Assembly: GCA_041484525.1 (NCBI GenBank)
Contig: JBGPHT010000007.1
Location: 28,537 to 92,536, forward strand
DNA length: 64,000 nt
Source: JBGPHT01 sp041484525
GTDB lineage: Bacteria; Acidobacteriota; Terriglobia; Bryobacterales; Bryobacteraceae
Reading direction: 5' to 3'
The position numbers and the translations under genes were made by a program. This document shows positions 25,963-34,870 of the stretch, piece after piece (position 1 is the stretch's first letter; each line of letters begins with the position of its first letter). The notes beneath the pieces were generated by a model. It was not told where the DNA came from. It did not search any database and saw only the letters and a program-made list of their open reading frames with translations.

Positions 25963-27213
25963 TCAACCGGTCGGCGAAGCGGGGCCCAAACCGACCTTGC
26001 GGCCCAGCTTCACCCAACGGGAAGCGCGGAACATGGCGAGCTGCTCGTCCAGGTTGCGGCCTTCCTCCTGCAATCGGAGCGCCCACGCGGTGCGTTCCTC
26101 GAGTTGCTTCTCGACGTTGCCGAGCGCCTCCACGGCGCGCACCAGCTCTTCCGTCTGATGCTGCACTTCGGCGGTGAGGCGCGTTTCCGTATCAACGGCC
26201 CATTTGGTTTTCTCCCGAATGTCCTGCTCCAGATCACGCACCTTGGCGGCGTATCCCTCAACGGTTTTGCGCGCCGACTCCTGCTCCCGAATGATCTCTT
26301 CCTGCAATTCCAAGACCCGCGCACGCCGCTCTTCCAAATCGCGGTCGAGCGTCGCGGCCCACGCATTGCTCCGCTCCAGTTCCTCCTTCTGTTCACGGAA
26401 CGCGGCCAGGAGTTCGGCGTGATCGCGCTGCGCCCGATCGAGCCATTCGTTCTTCGTCGCCAGCTCGCGTTCGAGCAGATCGATGTGGCGCTCGCGCTCG
26501 CGCAGCACGTTGCCGGCGCGCGGTACATAGACGAACGTGGGGTTCCCGATTTGCGACCGATGCGCGCAGACGGCCACGAAGAAGTGCGACTCCTGGGGGG
26601 CCGGCTCGGCGGTATCCACCCGCACCTCCACCGTGTTGCCGGGCTGGTGCGGCTGGAAAGTGACGCCCTCCACGTGATTCTCGAGAAACAGCGAAACGTC
26701 CGGGAAGACGGCTATCAGCTCGGTGCGGAACTCCTCGAATTCGAACTCGTGCACGTGAAACGGATTGGCGCCGGTCGAGCCCCGCGACTCGGTGTAATAG
26801 AGCTTGTTGGGCGTGGACACGATGAACTGGCCGTTGGCCGCCAACAGTCGCTGCATCTCGAGCAGAAACCCGCGCCAGTTCTCCAGGTGCTCGATCACTT
26901 CGAACGCCACGATGAGGTCGAAGCTGCGGTCTGCGTGCGGCATCGCGGTGCAGGAGGCCTGTTCGAATCGCAGGTTGTGAAGCCGGTAGTTGTCGCGGGC
27001 ATACGCCACCGCCTCCGCCGCCACGTCGGCGCCCACCACGGAGTCCGCGGACTGCGCCAGTTCGGCGGACCCGTAGCCCGCGCCGCAGCCCGCATCCAGC
27101 ACGCGCTTGCCGCGGGCCAGGCGCGCGGCGAAGGCATAGCGCGCCATATGTTCATTGAGCAGATCGACGTCCACCTGCCCCGGAATCAGCCGTTCGCCAG
27201 TGAACTCAGCCAA
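25963..27213 (-). CDS. class I methyltransferase with long C-terminal coiled coil (WbdD-like chain-terminator candidate)
   Basis: Residues 1-195 are a SAM-dependent methyltransferase (VLDAGCGAGYGSAELAQ at 38-53, FEVIEHLENWRGFL near 108). Residues ~205-395 are almost unbroken heptad-type coiled coil (REQKEELERSNAWAATLDRD, then EERRARVLELQEEIIREQES). A basic amphipathic end follows (FRASRWVKLGRKVGLGP). In E. coli O9a, WbdD combines a methyltransferase with a coiled-coil ruler that sets O-antigen chain length. This protein has the same order but no kinase domain that I can see. Its start overlaps the wzt stop by 8 bp. Function is inferred from architecture and context. Confidence 0.8.
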   Translation of the reverse strand: MAEFTGERLIPGQVDVDLLNEHMARYAFAARLARGKRVLDAGCGAGYGSAELAQSADSVVGADVAAEAVAYARDNYRLHNLRFEQASCTAMPHADRSFDLIVAFEVIEHLENWRGFLLEMQRLLAANGQFIVSTPNKLYYTESRGSTGANPFHVHEFEFEEFRTELIAVFPDVSLFLENHVEGVTFQPHQPGNTVEVRVDTAEPAPQESHFFVAVCAHRSQIGNPTFVYVPRAGNVLRERERHIDLLERELATKNEWLDRAQRDHAELLAAFREQKEELERSNAWAATLDRDLEERRARVLELQEEIIREQESARKTVEGYAAKVRDLEQDIREKTKWAVDTETRLTAEVQHQTEELVRAVEALGNVEKQLEERTAWALRLQEEGRNLDEQLAMFRASRWVKLGRKVGLGPASPTG

Positions 27214-28534
27214 TGCGATTCTCCACCAGCGGGACGGGAGCGGGCTCCTCGCCGCGAATCCGCGAGTTGACCTCCACGCGGCAGGGCAGGTGCACGTAGC
27301 CGTAGATCTGGCTCTCAGAGCGCGCCATTTGCAATGTCACGGCGTTGTCGATCCAGTCGCACATGGCGTAGCCCGTCAGGGTTCCGTCGGCGATGGCGGG
27401 CGAGAACGAGAACGAAGCGGGATAGAGCTCCGGCAGGTCGAGGTAGAAATCCACCGTGAAAATGTCACCCGGCTGCATGCGGGGAAGCTCGTAACCTTCG
27501 CGCGTCGTGTTGGTGCCGGCGAAGTCGATCCCGAGCTGGTTGCGCAGCATGAATCCCACGATGGGCATCGGCAGGTCCGACTTGGCGCGCACGCTGATGC
27601 GCACCACGATGCGCGACGCCGGCTCGAGCATGTGGAGCGGACGGCCATACCCGTCCAGCACCGCAATACCGATCACCTCCGCGCGGCCGTCGCCGAATCG
27701 ATGGTCGATGTTGGGAATCGTCTCCACGATCTCGGGCGCACGTACGCCGCCCGTCCACGGACGCCGTTCCTGCCCCTCCGCCTTGAGCAGCAGATAGGTG
27801 GAGTCCTTTTCGGTCATGGCAGCGAGGTACTTCGAGACCACGCGCTCCGGGTCGCCGATGTCGATCAGGCGGCCGCGATCCAGCCACAGCGCGCGGTCGC
27901 CGATCGCCTTCACGTCGCTCACCGCGTGCGACACGAACAGTATGGTGATGCCGCGCGAGCGCAGCTCATGCACCTTGCGCATGCAGCGCTGGCGGAAATA
28001 AATATCGCCCACCGCCAGTGCCTCGTCGACCAGCAGGATTTCGGGATCGACGTTGATGGCCACGGCAAACGCGAGGCGCACCACCATGCCGCTCGAGTAC
28101 GTCTTCACCGGCTGGTTGATGAAATCGCCAATCTCGGCGAAGGTGGCGATGTCTTTGTACCGCTCGTCGATCTGCCGCTTGCTGAGCCCCAGGATGGAGC
28201 CGTTCAAGTAGACATTATCGCGGCCCGTGAACTCGGGATTGAAGCCCGCGCCCAATTCGAGCAGCGCCGAGACGCGCCCGTTGACCGACACGGTCCCACC
28301 GCTCGGCTGCAGGATGCCGGCGACGAGTTGGAGCATCGTACTCTTACCCGACCCGTTCTCGCCGACGATGCAGAAGGTCTCGCCGCGTTTGACTTCGAAG
28401 GTAAGGTCGTGGAGCGCCCAGAAGTCCTTGTGGCGCTTGAGGCGGTTTAGAGACAGCAATTCCTTGAGCCGGTCGCCCGGCGCGTCGTAGATGGCGTAGC
28501 TCTTGGAGACACCCTGAAATTCAACCGCGTTCAC
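27206..28534 (-). CDS. wzt: polysaccharide ABC exporter ATPase with C-terminal carbohydrate-binding domain (Wzt type)
   Basis: The 442-residue protein has an ABC domain at 1-245: Walker A GENGSGKS (58-65), signature YSSGMVVRLAFA (146-157), Walker B ILLVDEALAVGD (166-177) and a switch histidine in LFVSHAVSDV. A C-terminal ~180-residue beta-rich domain follows, as in E. coli O9a Wzt, where it recognises the modified non-reducing end of the chain before export. It would pair with a Wzm permease, but no permease gene is beside it in this window. It overlaps the methyltransferase gene by 8 bp and is the first gene of the run. Confidence 0.88.
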   Translation of the reverse strand: MNAVEFQGVSKSYAIYDAPGDRLKELLSLNRLKRHKDFWALHDLTFEVKRGETFCIVGENGSGKSTMLQLVAGILQPSGGTVSVNGRVSALLELGAGFNPEFTGRDNVYLNGSILGLSKRQIDERYKDIATFAEIGDFINQPVKTYSSGMVVRLAFAVAINVDPEILLVDEALAVGDIYFRQRCMRKVHELRSRGITILFVSHAVSDVKAIGDRALWLDRGRLIDIGDPERVVSKYLAAMTEKDSTYLLLKAEGQERRPWTGGVRAPEIVETIPNIDHRFGDGRAEVIGIAVLDGYGRPLHMLEPASRIVVRISVRAKSDLPMPIVGFMLRNQLGIDFAGTNTTREGYELPRMQPGDIFTVDFYLDLPELYPASFSFSPAIADGTLTGYAMCDWIDNAVTLQMARSESQIYGYVHLPCRVEVNSRIRGEEPAPVPLVENRIG

Positions 28535-28741
28535 GATGGGAGAAGGAAAGACTAGTGTAACGGAAAGTGAAGCGGAAAGGACACCGAGTGCTTACGAATG
28601 GACACGAACAAGATGGATTATCGATCCCGTCCCGCTGGCCGGAGAGAGATCCATGCCCAGGCGGAATCCAACGTGTTAGCAACGACAATTGAGTGGCGGC
28701 GAAAGTCGAGAGGCGACTGAGCCGAATCCGATCCCAGCGGC
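28535..28741. other. 207-bp intergenic region upstream of the polysaccharide cluster
   Basis: The stretch should hold the promoter of the wzt-led run. I see no clear -35/-10 pair, JUMPstart-like element or terminator, and no gene in it. Confidence 0.4.
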
Positions 28742-29938
28742 TTACCTCCCGTGTTGCTCCGCACTCGCCGCCGCCTTCGCGAACAGCACGGCGTACGTGG
28801 CGAACCAGTGCGAGCCGGCATAGCCCGCGTCCGCCAGCGCGTGATATGCGCCGGTGACGTTAATCGCGGCCAGACGGCGCAACACCGGGACCCGCGGATC
28901 GTCAGCCGGCAGCGCGCTAGCGATGTCCAGCAGCGCCTGGGCCCTCGAAAACCCCAGCCCAATCAGGTGCGACTTGCCTCCCTCCAGGTCCTTCTTCTTC
29001 ACACCGCTGACGTCCACGGGCACCACAAGCGGTTTGAAGGCTTCGGAATAGGCTGGCGGCAGGAAGTTGTCCAGCCACGGCAGGAAATGCGGCTGGTCGA
29101 GCACCAGACTCATCAGTCGCGCCTCCGACAGACAGGGTGACAGGAAATCGGTTCCCGCCGGTTCATAAGCCGTGGGGCAGTCACGATCCTTCAGGAAAAA
29201 ACGGTTCGCCGTCTTGATCAGCACCTCCTTCAGCGCCATATCGTTCACGGTGCTGGTATAGTCCAGCATCAGGCCGATGACATTGGTGGTGTTGGGATGC
29301 ACCCCCGGCCGCGACGGGAATTGCAAATCCGTCAGGTACTCGATCATTTTCTTGGAGAATTGTTCCACCATCGGCGCCAGGTTCTGGGCCCAGGAGTTGG
29401 CGTCGGGATCGCTCCAGCTCACCAGCTCGGAATACACCTTCAACAGCCAGGCATAGCCGTAAGGCAATTCAAAATTCCGGGCGCTTTTGAAGAACTCTAT
29501 CTCGCCCTCGATGTTTTTCTTTCCCAGGTGGTCTTGCAGCTTCTCGCGAATCAGCTTGCCCACCGGGATCTGCGGAAACCGCTTCAACACAGCGATGAGC
29601 GTCCACGTAGAATTGACCGCCGAGTGCCAGTCCGAACATCCGTAAAATGCGCGCGTAGTGGTGTAGGTATCCAGCATGCGCGCCTTCGCATCGTGGACCC
29701 AAAGATAATCCACGCGTTGCTCCGGGATGGCCTGCGGGTGATCGACGCACGCCAGCGGCATTGCTACCAGGGCCATCGCCTGCTCCTGAGTGAACGCCGG
29801 AATCTCCGCCGGCGGAAGCGTGCCCAGGAATGCGCTGACCTCTTTGAAGTCCGTACGGGCGTTCGGCTTCGGATCCGCAGCCCGCACCGGCGCAAGTCCA
29901 ATGCTCAAAAGAATAGTCGCAACGATGAATGTCCGCAT
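28742..29938 (-). CDS. secreted DUF2891 family protein
   Basis: Starting at MRTFIVATILLSIGLAPVRA gives a signal peptide and a 398-residue product. The mature part matches DUF2891 from memory: YTTTRAFYGCSDWHSAVNST with the conserved DWHS, NFELPYGYAWLLKVYSEL, and LPPAYSEAFKPLVVPVDVSG towards the end. The family is helical, looks like an alpha/alpha toroid and is often annotated only as a domain of unknown function; glycan processing has been suggested by fold. It follows the broken TonB-dependent receptor gene on the same strand by 79 bp, so it may belong to the same uptake unit. Confidence 0.75.
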   Translation of the reverse strand: MRTFIVATILLSIGLAPVRAADPKPNARTDFKEVSAFLGTLPPAEIPAFTQEQAMALVAMPLACVDHPQAIPEQRVDYLWVHDAKARMLDTYTTTRAFYGCSDWHSAVNSTWTLIAVLKRFPQIPVGKLIREKLQDHLGKKNIEGEIEFFKSARNFELPYGYAWLLKVYSELVSWSDPDANSWAQNLAPMVEQFSKKMIEYLTDLQFPSRPGVHPNTTNVIGLMLDYTSTVNDMALKEVLIKTANRFFLKDRDCPTAYEPAGTDFLSPCLSEARLMSLVLDQPHFLPWLDNFLPPAYSEAFKPLVVPVDVSGVKKKDLEGGKSHLIGLGFSRAQALLDIASALPADDPRVPVLRRLAAINVTGAYHALADAGYAGSHWFATYAVLFAKAAASAEQHGR

Positions 29939-30017
29939 CACTAACCTGTTCCTTCCTCCGGTCAAGGATGACACAACTTTGGTCCCCGAGACACGTTACT
30001 GAGCCGCCGTGTCCTCT

Positions 30018-32915
30018 TCAGAACCGGATTCGGACCGCGAGCTCCGCCTGCTGCAGATTGAGCGCTCCGAGGATCTTGCCGAAGTTGGCAGACGTGGCGT
30101 TGGTCGTATTGCCGCCGCTGCTCACCTGCCCGCTACTGGCGGCGAGGTTGGTCGTTCCAAACAGGTTGAAGACCTGGGCAATGCCCTCGATACTTCGCTC
30201 ACCCCTGACAAAAAACGGCCGCGATACCTTGATATCGAAGCTGTCGAACCGGCTGCTGTCGATCTGCGACGCTGTAAACGGAGCCAGATTCAGCGTGGCG
30301 CGATAGGCGTTCACCAGGCTCAGATCCAGGTCGCGGTTCCCCTGGTTGCGCGATGTGCCCGGAACATATTGCCGCACTCCATCCCCATCCAGCGTGTTGG
30401 AGAGCGGGCTGAACGGAATCGAGGTGCGCGCCTGCCAGATCGCGCCGAATGTCACCCGCCCGGGAAGCAGCACCGACCCGCTGGCCACCAGCGTATGACG
30501 GCGGTCGATACTGGCCGGCCCCCAGTCCTGCTGGTAGTTGGCCGGGTTGGTCACCTGGCCTTGCGGGGCGTCGTCGCGGTTCGACGCCAGCGTGTAGGAA
30601 ACCAGGAACTGGTAGCGCTTCGCGAAACGCTTCTCGGCGCGCACGTAGAGCCCCTTGTACTTGTATTGAGACACTGGCGCCCGGTAGAGAATGCGGGCCC
30701 ACCCGGCGATCGGACGCGCACCCGCGGCGTTGGGATAGTTCAGATCGAAGGTCCGGAAATCGCGCAGTGTGTGGGTGAAGACGCCGTCCACGTGAATCGA
30801 GAAGTCCTTCACGATTTCGCGGGAGTAGCCTCCGGTAAACTGCTGCGAGTACGGATTCGCATAGTCGCCCGCCAGCACCGTCACCGTCTGCGGCGCGGTC
30901 GAGCAGAAGGCCAGCGGGCTCTGGCCGCCGTAGGGATCGGGGTACGAGGGCCGCGAGATCTGTACCGCGCACTGCTGCAGGTTCCGCACCTCGGGAAAGT
31001 TCTGTAGCGTCTGGATATTGTTGTAATAAATTCCATACCCCAGACGCAGTACATCCTTGCCGGTGCCACGGACGTTCCAGGCCAGGCCGAAACGCGGCCC
31101 GAAATTGTTCTTGTCGCCGCGCTTGCCCGGGTCGCCCATGAAAGGAATGGTCTTGGGGAAGAGAGACGGGTTCAGATCCTCGTCGAACGCGCCGAACTCG
31201 CGGTCGTAGCGCAATCCGAGCGTCAGCGTCAGGTCTTGCCTGACACGCCACTCGTCCTGCACATAGAAACTCACGTCTGTGGTGGGCACCTTGGTATACA
31301 GCGGCGGCGTGGTGGCTGTAAAATTCGTTGCTCCCGTCAGCTTCGCGAATGTGGCCGGATCCTTGGGATCGAGAACCTGATCGGTGGCGAACGTGAAGGT
31401 GCCCAGGTAGTTGACCACCGAATCGTCGGCGAACGGGACACGGCTTACGTCGAAGCCCATCTTGAACGCGTGGCGGCCCTTCAAAATCGTAATATCGTCC
31501 TTCACTTCGTACCGCTTTTCGATGCCGTCCGCGCCGTAGGAGAATCCGTAGGAGAAGCTCGGGAAACTCAAGCCCGTCTGTAGTTGAGCCAGGCGCTGGG
31601 AGGAGTAGTTGCCGATATCGGTCCACACCGGCTGTCCGGACGGGCCCAACAGGTAGGCGGCGTACGCATACTGGAATCGGACTTCGTTCACTATCGACGG
31701 CGAGGCCGACCAGGTGTGGCCAACCACCACCGACTTCCGCGGGATCTGTCCGTCGTAGCAACTCTGCAGCGACGTACCGCCGCAACCGTTATAAGACAGG
31801 AAATTCCATTCCTGCGAATATCGTCCGAACAGGTGCTAGGTCTGCGTTATCTGTTGATCGATTCTGGTGTTGAAAAGCTGATCGTGAGTAGGCTTGTTGA
31901 ACACGCCCTCGAACGCTGAATAGTACGGATGTCCTGCCGCTCCGGTGAAGATCGTGTACGAATCGTCGGTCTGCGTGCGTTCGAAGGCTACGTGGAAATG
32001 GGTGCGGTTTTTGATAACCGGGCCGCCAATGTCGCCGCCATACTGATTCCGCAGGAAGGGCGCCTTCCCGGTGCCCGTGAGCGCTTCGGCCTGCTTCTGG
32101 AACGTGCTCTCGCGATTCAGGCCCCCGTTGCGGAAGTATTCGAAAAGCTCGCCATGAAACTGGTTGGTCCCGCTCTTGGTGACGATGTTTACCATGCCGC
32201 CCATAGCCAGCCCCTGGGACGCACTGTATTGATTGGTGTTGACCTTGAATTCCTGAACCGCTCCGGTGGGGAAGTTCTGCCGCGGCTCGCCCATCTCTGC
32301 CCAGTTGTTCGTGACCCCATCCACCGAGAATCCATTGGCGTAGTACCGCCCTCCGCCGCCGATCTGAATATTGTTGTAGAAGGTTCGGGACGCGTCCTGC
32401 GAAGTGCCCGGCATGAGCAACGCCAGGTTCAGGTACTGCCGCGTGTTAGTGGGCAGGTTGTCGATCTGGATGCGATTCACTACCCCGGAAACTTCGGCTT
32501 TTGTGGTATCGATGTTCGGCGTTTCGCCTACGACCGTTACCGAGTCCTGCAGGGCTCCCACCGTTAAAGCGATATTCCTCTCCACGTGCGTGCCGATGCT
32601 GAGAGTCAGGCCGGTCACGGCCTCCGTCTTGAATCCCGTTGCCTCGACCTTGAGCGAGTACCGGCCTGGAGGCAATGCCACGAAGCGATACTGCCCGTCG
32701 GCGCCGGCCGTGGTGGCGCGCGTGACGCCGCTATCCTGATTGGTCAATGTGGCGGTCGCTCCTGCTACCGTGGCGCCGCTGGGATCCTTGACCAGCCCCC
32801 CGATCTCCGCGTCGCCCGCCTGGCCCAAGGACATCGGTGTCAGAAGAACCGCCAGCAACGCTGCCGAGACAAAATGCCATACCGTTCGGTTTGCGCTAAA
32901 CATACAACCTCCCAT
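30018..32915 (-). pseudogene. Oar-type TonB-dependent receptor interrupted by one in-frame amber codon
   Basis: Both halves are in the same reading frame, separated only by TAG at 31836-31838: DQQITQT-stop-HLFGRYSQEWNF. A CAG-to-TAG change would explain it. Complete, the protein would be 965 codons. It has a signal peptide, a carboxypeptidase-regulatory-like domain (residues ~38-115, ALPPGRYSLKVEATGFKTEA), a plug domain (NLPTNTRQYLNLALLMPGT, VNIVTKSGTNQFHGELFEYF) and a C-terminal beta-barrel ending RFRIRF-like with AELAVRIRF. Such receptors are expanded in Acidobacteria and import large substrates. A good promoter lies at 33087-33115. As read, only a plug-containing 359-residue fragment would be made. 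Confidence 0.88.
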
Positions 32916-33086
32916 TTGGTTGGTAAAGACTGCCTAGTGCTGCCTCAGAGCAACACACCTATGTTCCCTGCTCCGTGCAGCGCTGTGCAGATCCGTGCAG
33001 ATGCGAAACAGGGCGGCGGAGGCGGCCTTCGCGCACTTCACGGGCGCGCCGCGTCAGCCTCGTGTCTGACACTATGGTTTGCCAGG

Positions 33087-33115
33087 AGTATAATCCCCCC
33101 GGCTGCGGTCGTCAA
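33087..33115 (-). promoter_or_regulatory. sigma-70-type promoter for the TonB-dependent receptor
   Basis: On the minus strand TTGACG (33115-33110) and TATACT (33092-33087) are separated by exactly 17 bases, one mismatch from consensus in each box. The predicted start is near 33080, leaving a leader of about 165 bases before the receptor ATG. The leader contains three imperfect GTGCAG repeats near 32980-33003. Confidence 0.7.
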
Positions 33116-33181
33116 GTTTTTTGAACTTACGGGATTCGTTGTGGTTAAGCGGCCGGGGTTCCTGATTTCGCCAGTCTGTTC

Positions 33182-34264
33182 TCAGATCAACCTCAGATCT
33201 TTGCTCGTCGGCGTCAGGATCTCGCAGCCGCGCTCTGTCACCAGCACCGTATCTTCGATGCGGATGCCGCCGAACCCTTCCAGGTAGACGCCCGGCTCGA
33301 TGGTGATCGCCATGCCCGCCTGCAAAGGCGTCGTGTCGCGTTTGCCGATGCGCGGCGGTTCGTGGATCTCGAGGCCCAGTCCGTGGCCGGTCGAGTGGAC
33401 GAAGGCCCGATCCAGCCCATGGCCTTTCAGCACAGAGCGCGCGGCGCGATCCACGCGTGTGGCGGTGGCGCCGGGCCGGACAGCGTCAATGGCGGCCAGT
33501 TGCGCTTCGAGCACCGCCCGGTACGTGCGCTTCACCTTCGCTCCCGGCGTGCCCAGGAAGAGCATGCGCGTCATGTCGCTGCAATAACCGTCCTCGATCG
33601 CGCCCATGTCCACCACGACTAGCTGTCCGGGCTCCAGGCGGGCTCGGGTGGGCTGGGCGTGCGGCAGGGCGGAGCGCGCACCGGCGGCCACGATAGTCTC
33701 GAACGACGCCTTCTCCGCCCCCAGCCGGCGCATCCGGTATTCCAGCTCGGCGGCCAGATCCTGCTCCTTCATGCCGGGGCGGACCCGCGCCACGGCTTGC
33801 TCGAAGGCGCGCGAATTGGTTTCCACCGATCGGCGGATGCGCGCCATTTCGTCCGCCGACTTCACCATCCGCATCTGCTCGATCCAGCCGGCCGCGGCCT
33901 CGAGCGACGCTTTCATCGGCAAGCGCGCCTTCAGCGAATCGAAGGTATCGCAGGTCATGCGCGCCGGCTCGTAGCCGATGCGCTTGACGCCCAGGCGGCG
34001 GATGGCGGCGGTCACCTCCATCAGCAGCGGCCCCTTCGCGATCCGCACCTGGCAATTGACCTCCTGCGCGGCCTGGATGCTGTAGCGCGGGTCGGTAAAC
34101 AGAATCGACTTGCCGGGCAGAATCAGAAGATTGCCGTTCGAGCCGGTGAAACCGGAGAGGTACCGCAGGTTGGGTCCGAACGAAACCAGCAGAGCGTCGA
34201 GCTTGCGGCCGGGCAGCCCCAAGGCGACCGTCCGGCGTCGCTCCGCGTACTCGTCATTTGCCAC
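33182..34264 (-). CDS. M24 family aminopeptidase (Xaa-Pro peptidase type)
   Basis: I start at GTG 34264 (VANDEYAERRRTVALGL) because GGGAG lies upstream and the longer frame has no homology-like sequence. The 360-residue product has an N-terminal creatinase-like domain (DALLVSFGPNLRYLSGFTGS) and a pita-bread catalytic domain. Metal ligands appear as VVDMGAIEDGYCSDMTR (two Asp), HSTGHGLGLEIHEPP (His), TIEPGVYLEGFGGIRIEDTV (two Glu). It should cleave X-Pro bonds in the cytoplasm, using two divalent metals. It overlaps the lipoprotein gene by 11 bp and ends the minus-strand run. Confidence 0.9.
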   Translation of the reverse strand: MANDEYAERRRTVALGLPGRKLDALLVSFGPNLRYLSGFTGSNGNLLILPGKSILFTDPRYSIQAAQEVNCQVRIAKGPLLMEVTAAIRRLGVKRIGYEPARMTCDTFDSLKARLPMKASLEAAAGWIEQMRMVKSADEMARIRRSVETNSRAFEQAVARVRPGMKEQDLAAELEYRMRRLGAEKASFETIVAAGARSALPHAQPTRARLEPGQLVVVDMGAIEDGYCSDMTRMLFLGTPGAKVKRTYRAVLEAQLAAIDAVRPGATATRVDRAARSVLKGHGLDRAFVHSTGHGLGLEIHEPPRIGKRDTTPLQAGMAITIEPGVYLEGFGGIRIEDTVLVTERGCEILTPTSKDLRLI

Positions 34265-34856
34265 CTGGCAACTCCCGCGCCAACACCAGCGCACGCTCTG
34301 CCAGCGCATCGGCGCCGCGGGCGTCGTTGCGCTTCTCGGCCTCTTCGGAAAGTTTCACGAACGATTCGATGTTGCTCTTGAGGGTACGCTGCGTGTCGTT
34401 GAGACGCTGGCTGCGCGTCTGCTCCAGAATCTGGCGCACCTGCTGTCTCTTTGAAACAGCGCGGTCCAACAACTGCTTTTGCTCCGCCGCCGGGAGAATT
34501 TCCTGAATCATCGGCCGCTCCGGCTCGACGGGCGGTGGAGGCACGGTAGTTTGCGGCGCGGTCGTCGTGTCGGTCCGCGCTGGAGTGCGCTTGGGAGGTT
34601 TCGAGGGCTGCGGCGCTTCGGCCGGCTCTTCCGCCGGTGCGGTAGCCAGGGCGTCAGGATTGACGGGTGGCTGTGGCGGCGGCAACTGCACCGTAGTCTG
34701 CGGAAGCGAGAGCGCCGGAGGAGGCGGAGGCGGAGCGGGGACGACCACCGGTTTGGGCAGGGGCGCGACCGCGGCAACGGGCTGCTTGCCGCGCAGCACA
34801 CATCCTGATAGCGCAAGCGCCGCTGCCACGGCCAGAATTGCTTCCACACGTCTCAT
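34254..34856 (-). CDS. proline-rich lipoprotein with C-terminal helical region
   Basis: The 200-residue protein has a lipoprotein signal with lipobox LALSGC (residues 14-19). A proline/alanine-rich spacer of ~90 residues follows (VVVPAPPPPPPALSLP, KPPKRTPARTDTTTAPQTTV). A charged helical end (LLDRAVSKRQQVRQILEQTR, then IESFVKLSEEAEKRNDARG) is probably coiled coil. It should be anchored in a membrane leaflet with the helix reaching into the periplasm. The family is unknown. It is placed between a histidine kinase gene (14 bp upstream) and a peptidase gene (overlap 11 bp), so it may work with the sensor. Confidence 0.65.
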   Translation of the reverse strand: MRRVEAILAVAAALALSGCVLRGKQPVAAVAPLPKPVVVPAPPPPPPALSLPQTTVQLPPPQPPVNPDALATAPAEEPAEAPQPSKPPKRTPARTDTTTAPQTTVPPPPVEPERPMIQEILPAAEQKQLLDRAVSKRQQVRQILEQTRSQRLNDTQRTLKSNIESFVKLSEEAEKRNDARGADALAERALVLARELPGGK

Positions 34857-34870
34857 GCGGATTATCTCGC

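Noticed and set aside
30199..31785. 528-codon minus-strand frame inside the receptor region
   Set aside because: Off-frame shadow of the TonB-dependent receptor barrel, without any receptor motif.
31836..31838. amber codon as pyrrolysine or other recoding signal
   Set aside because: No pyl genes in the window and TAG is used as normal stop elsewhere; a Gln codon is expected at that place.
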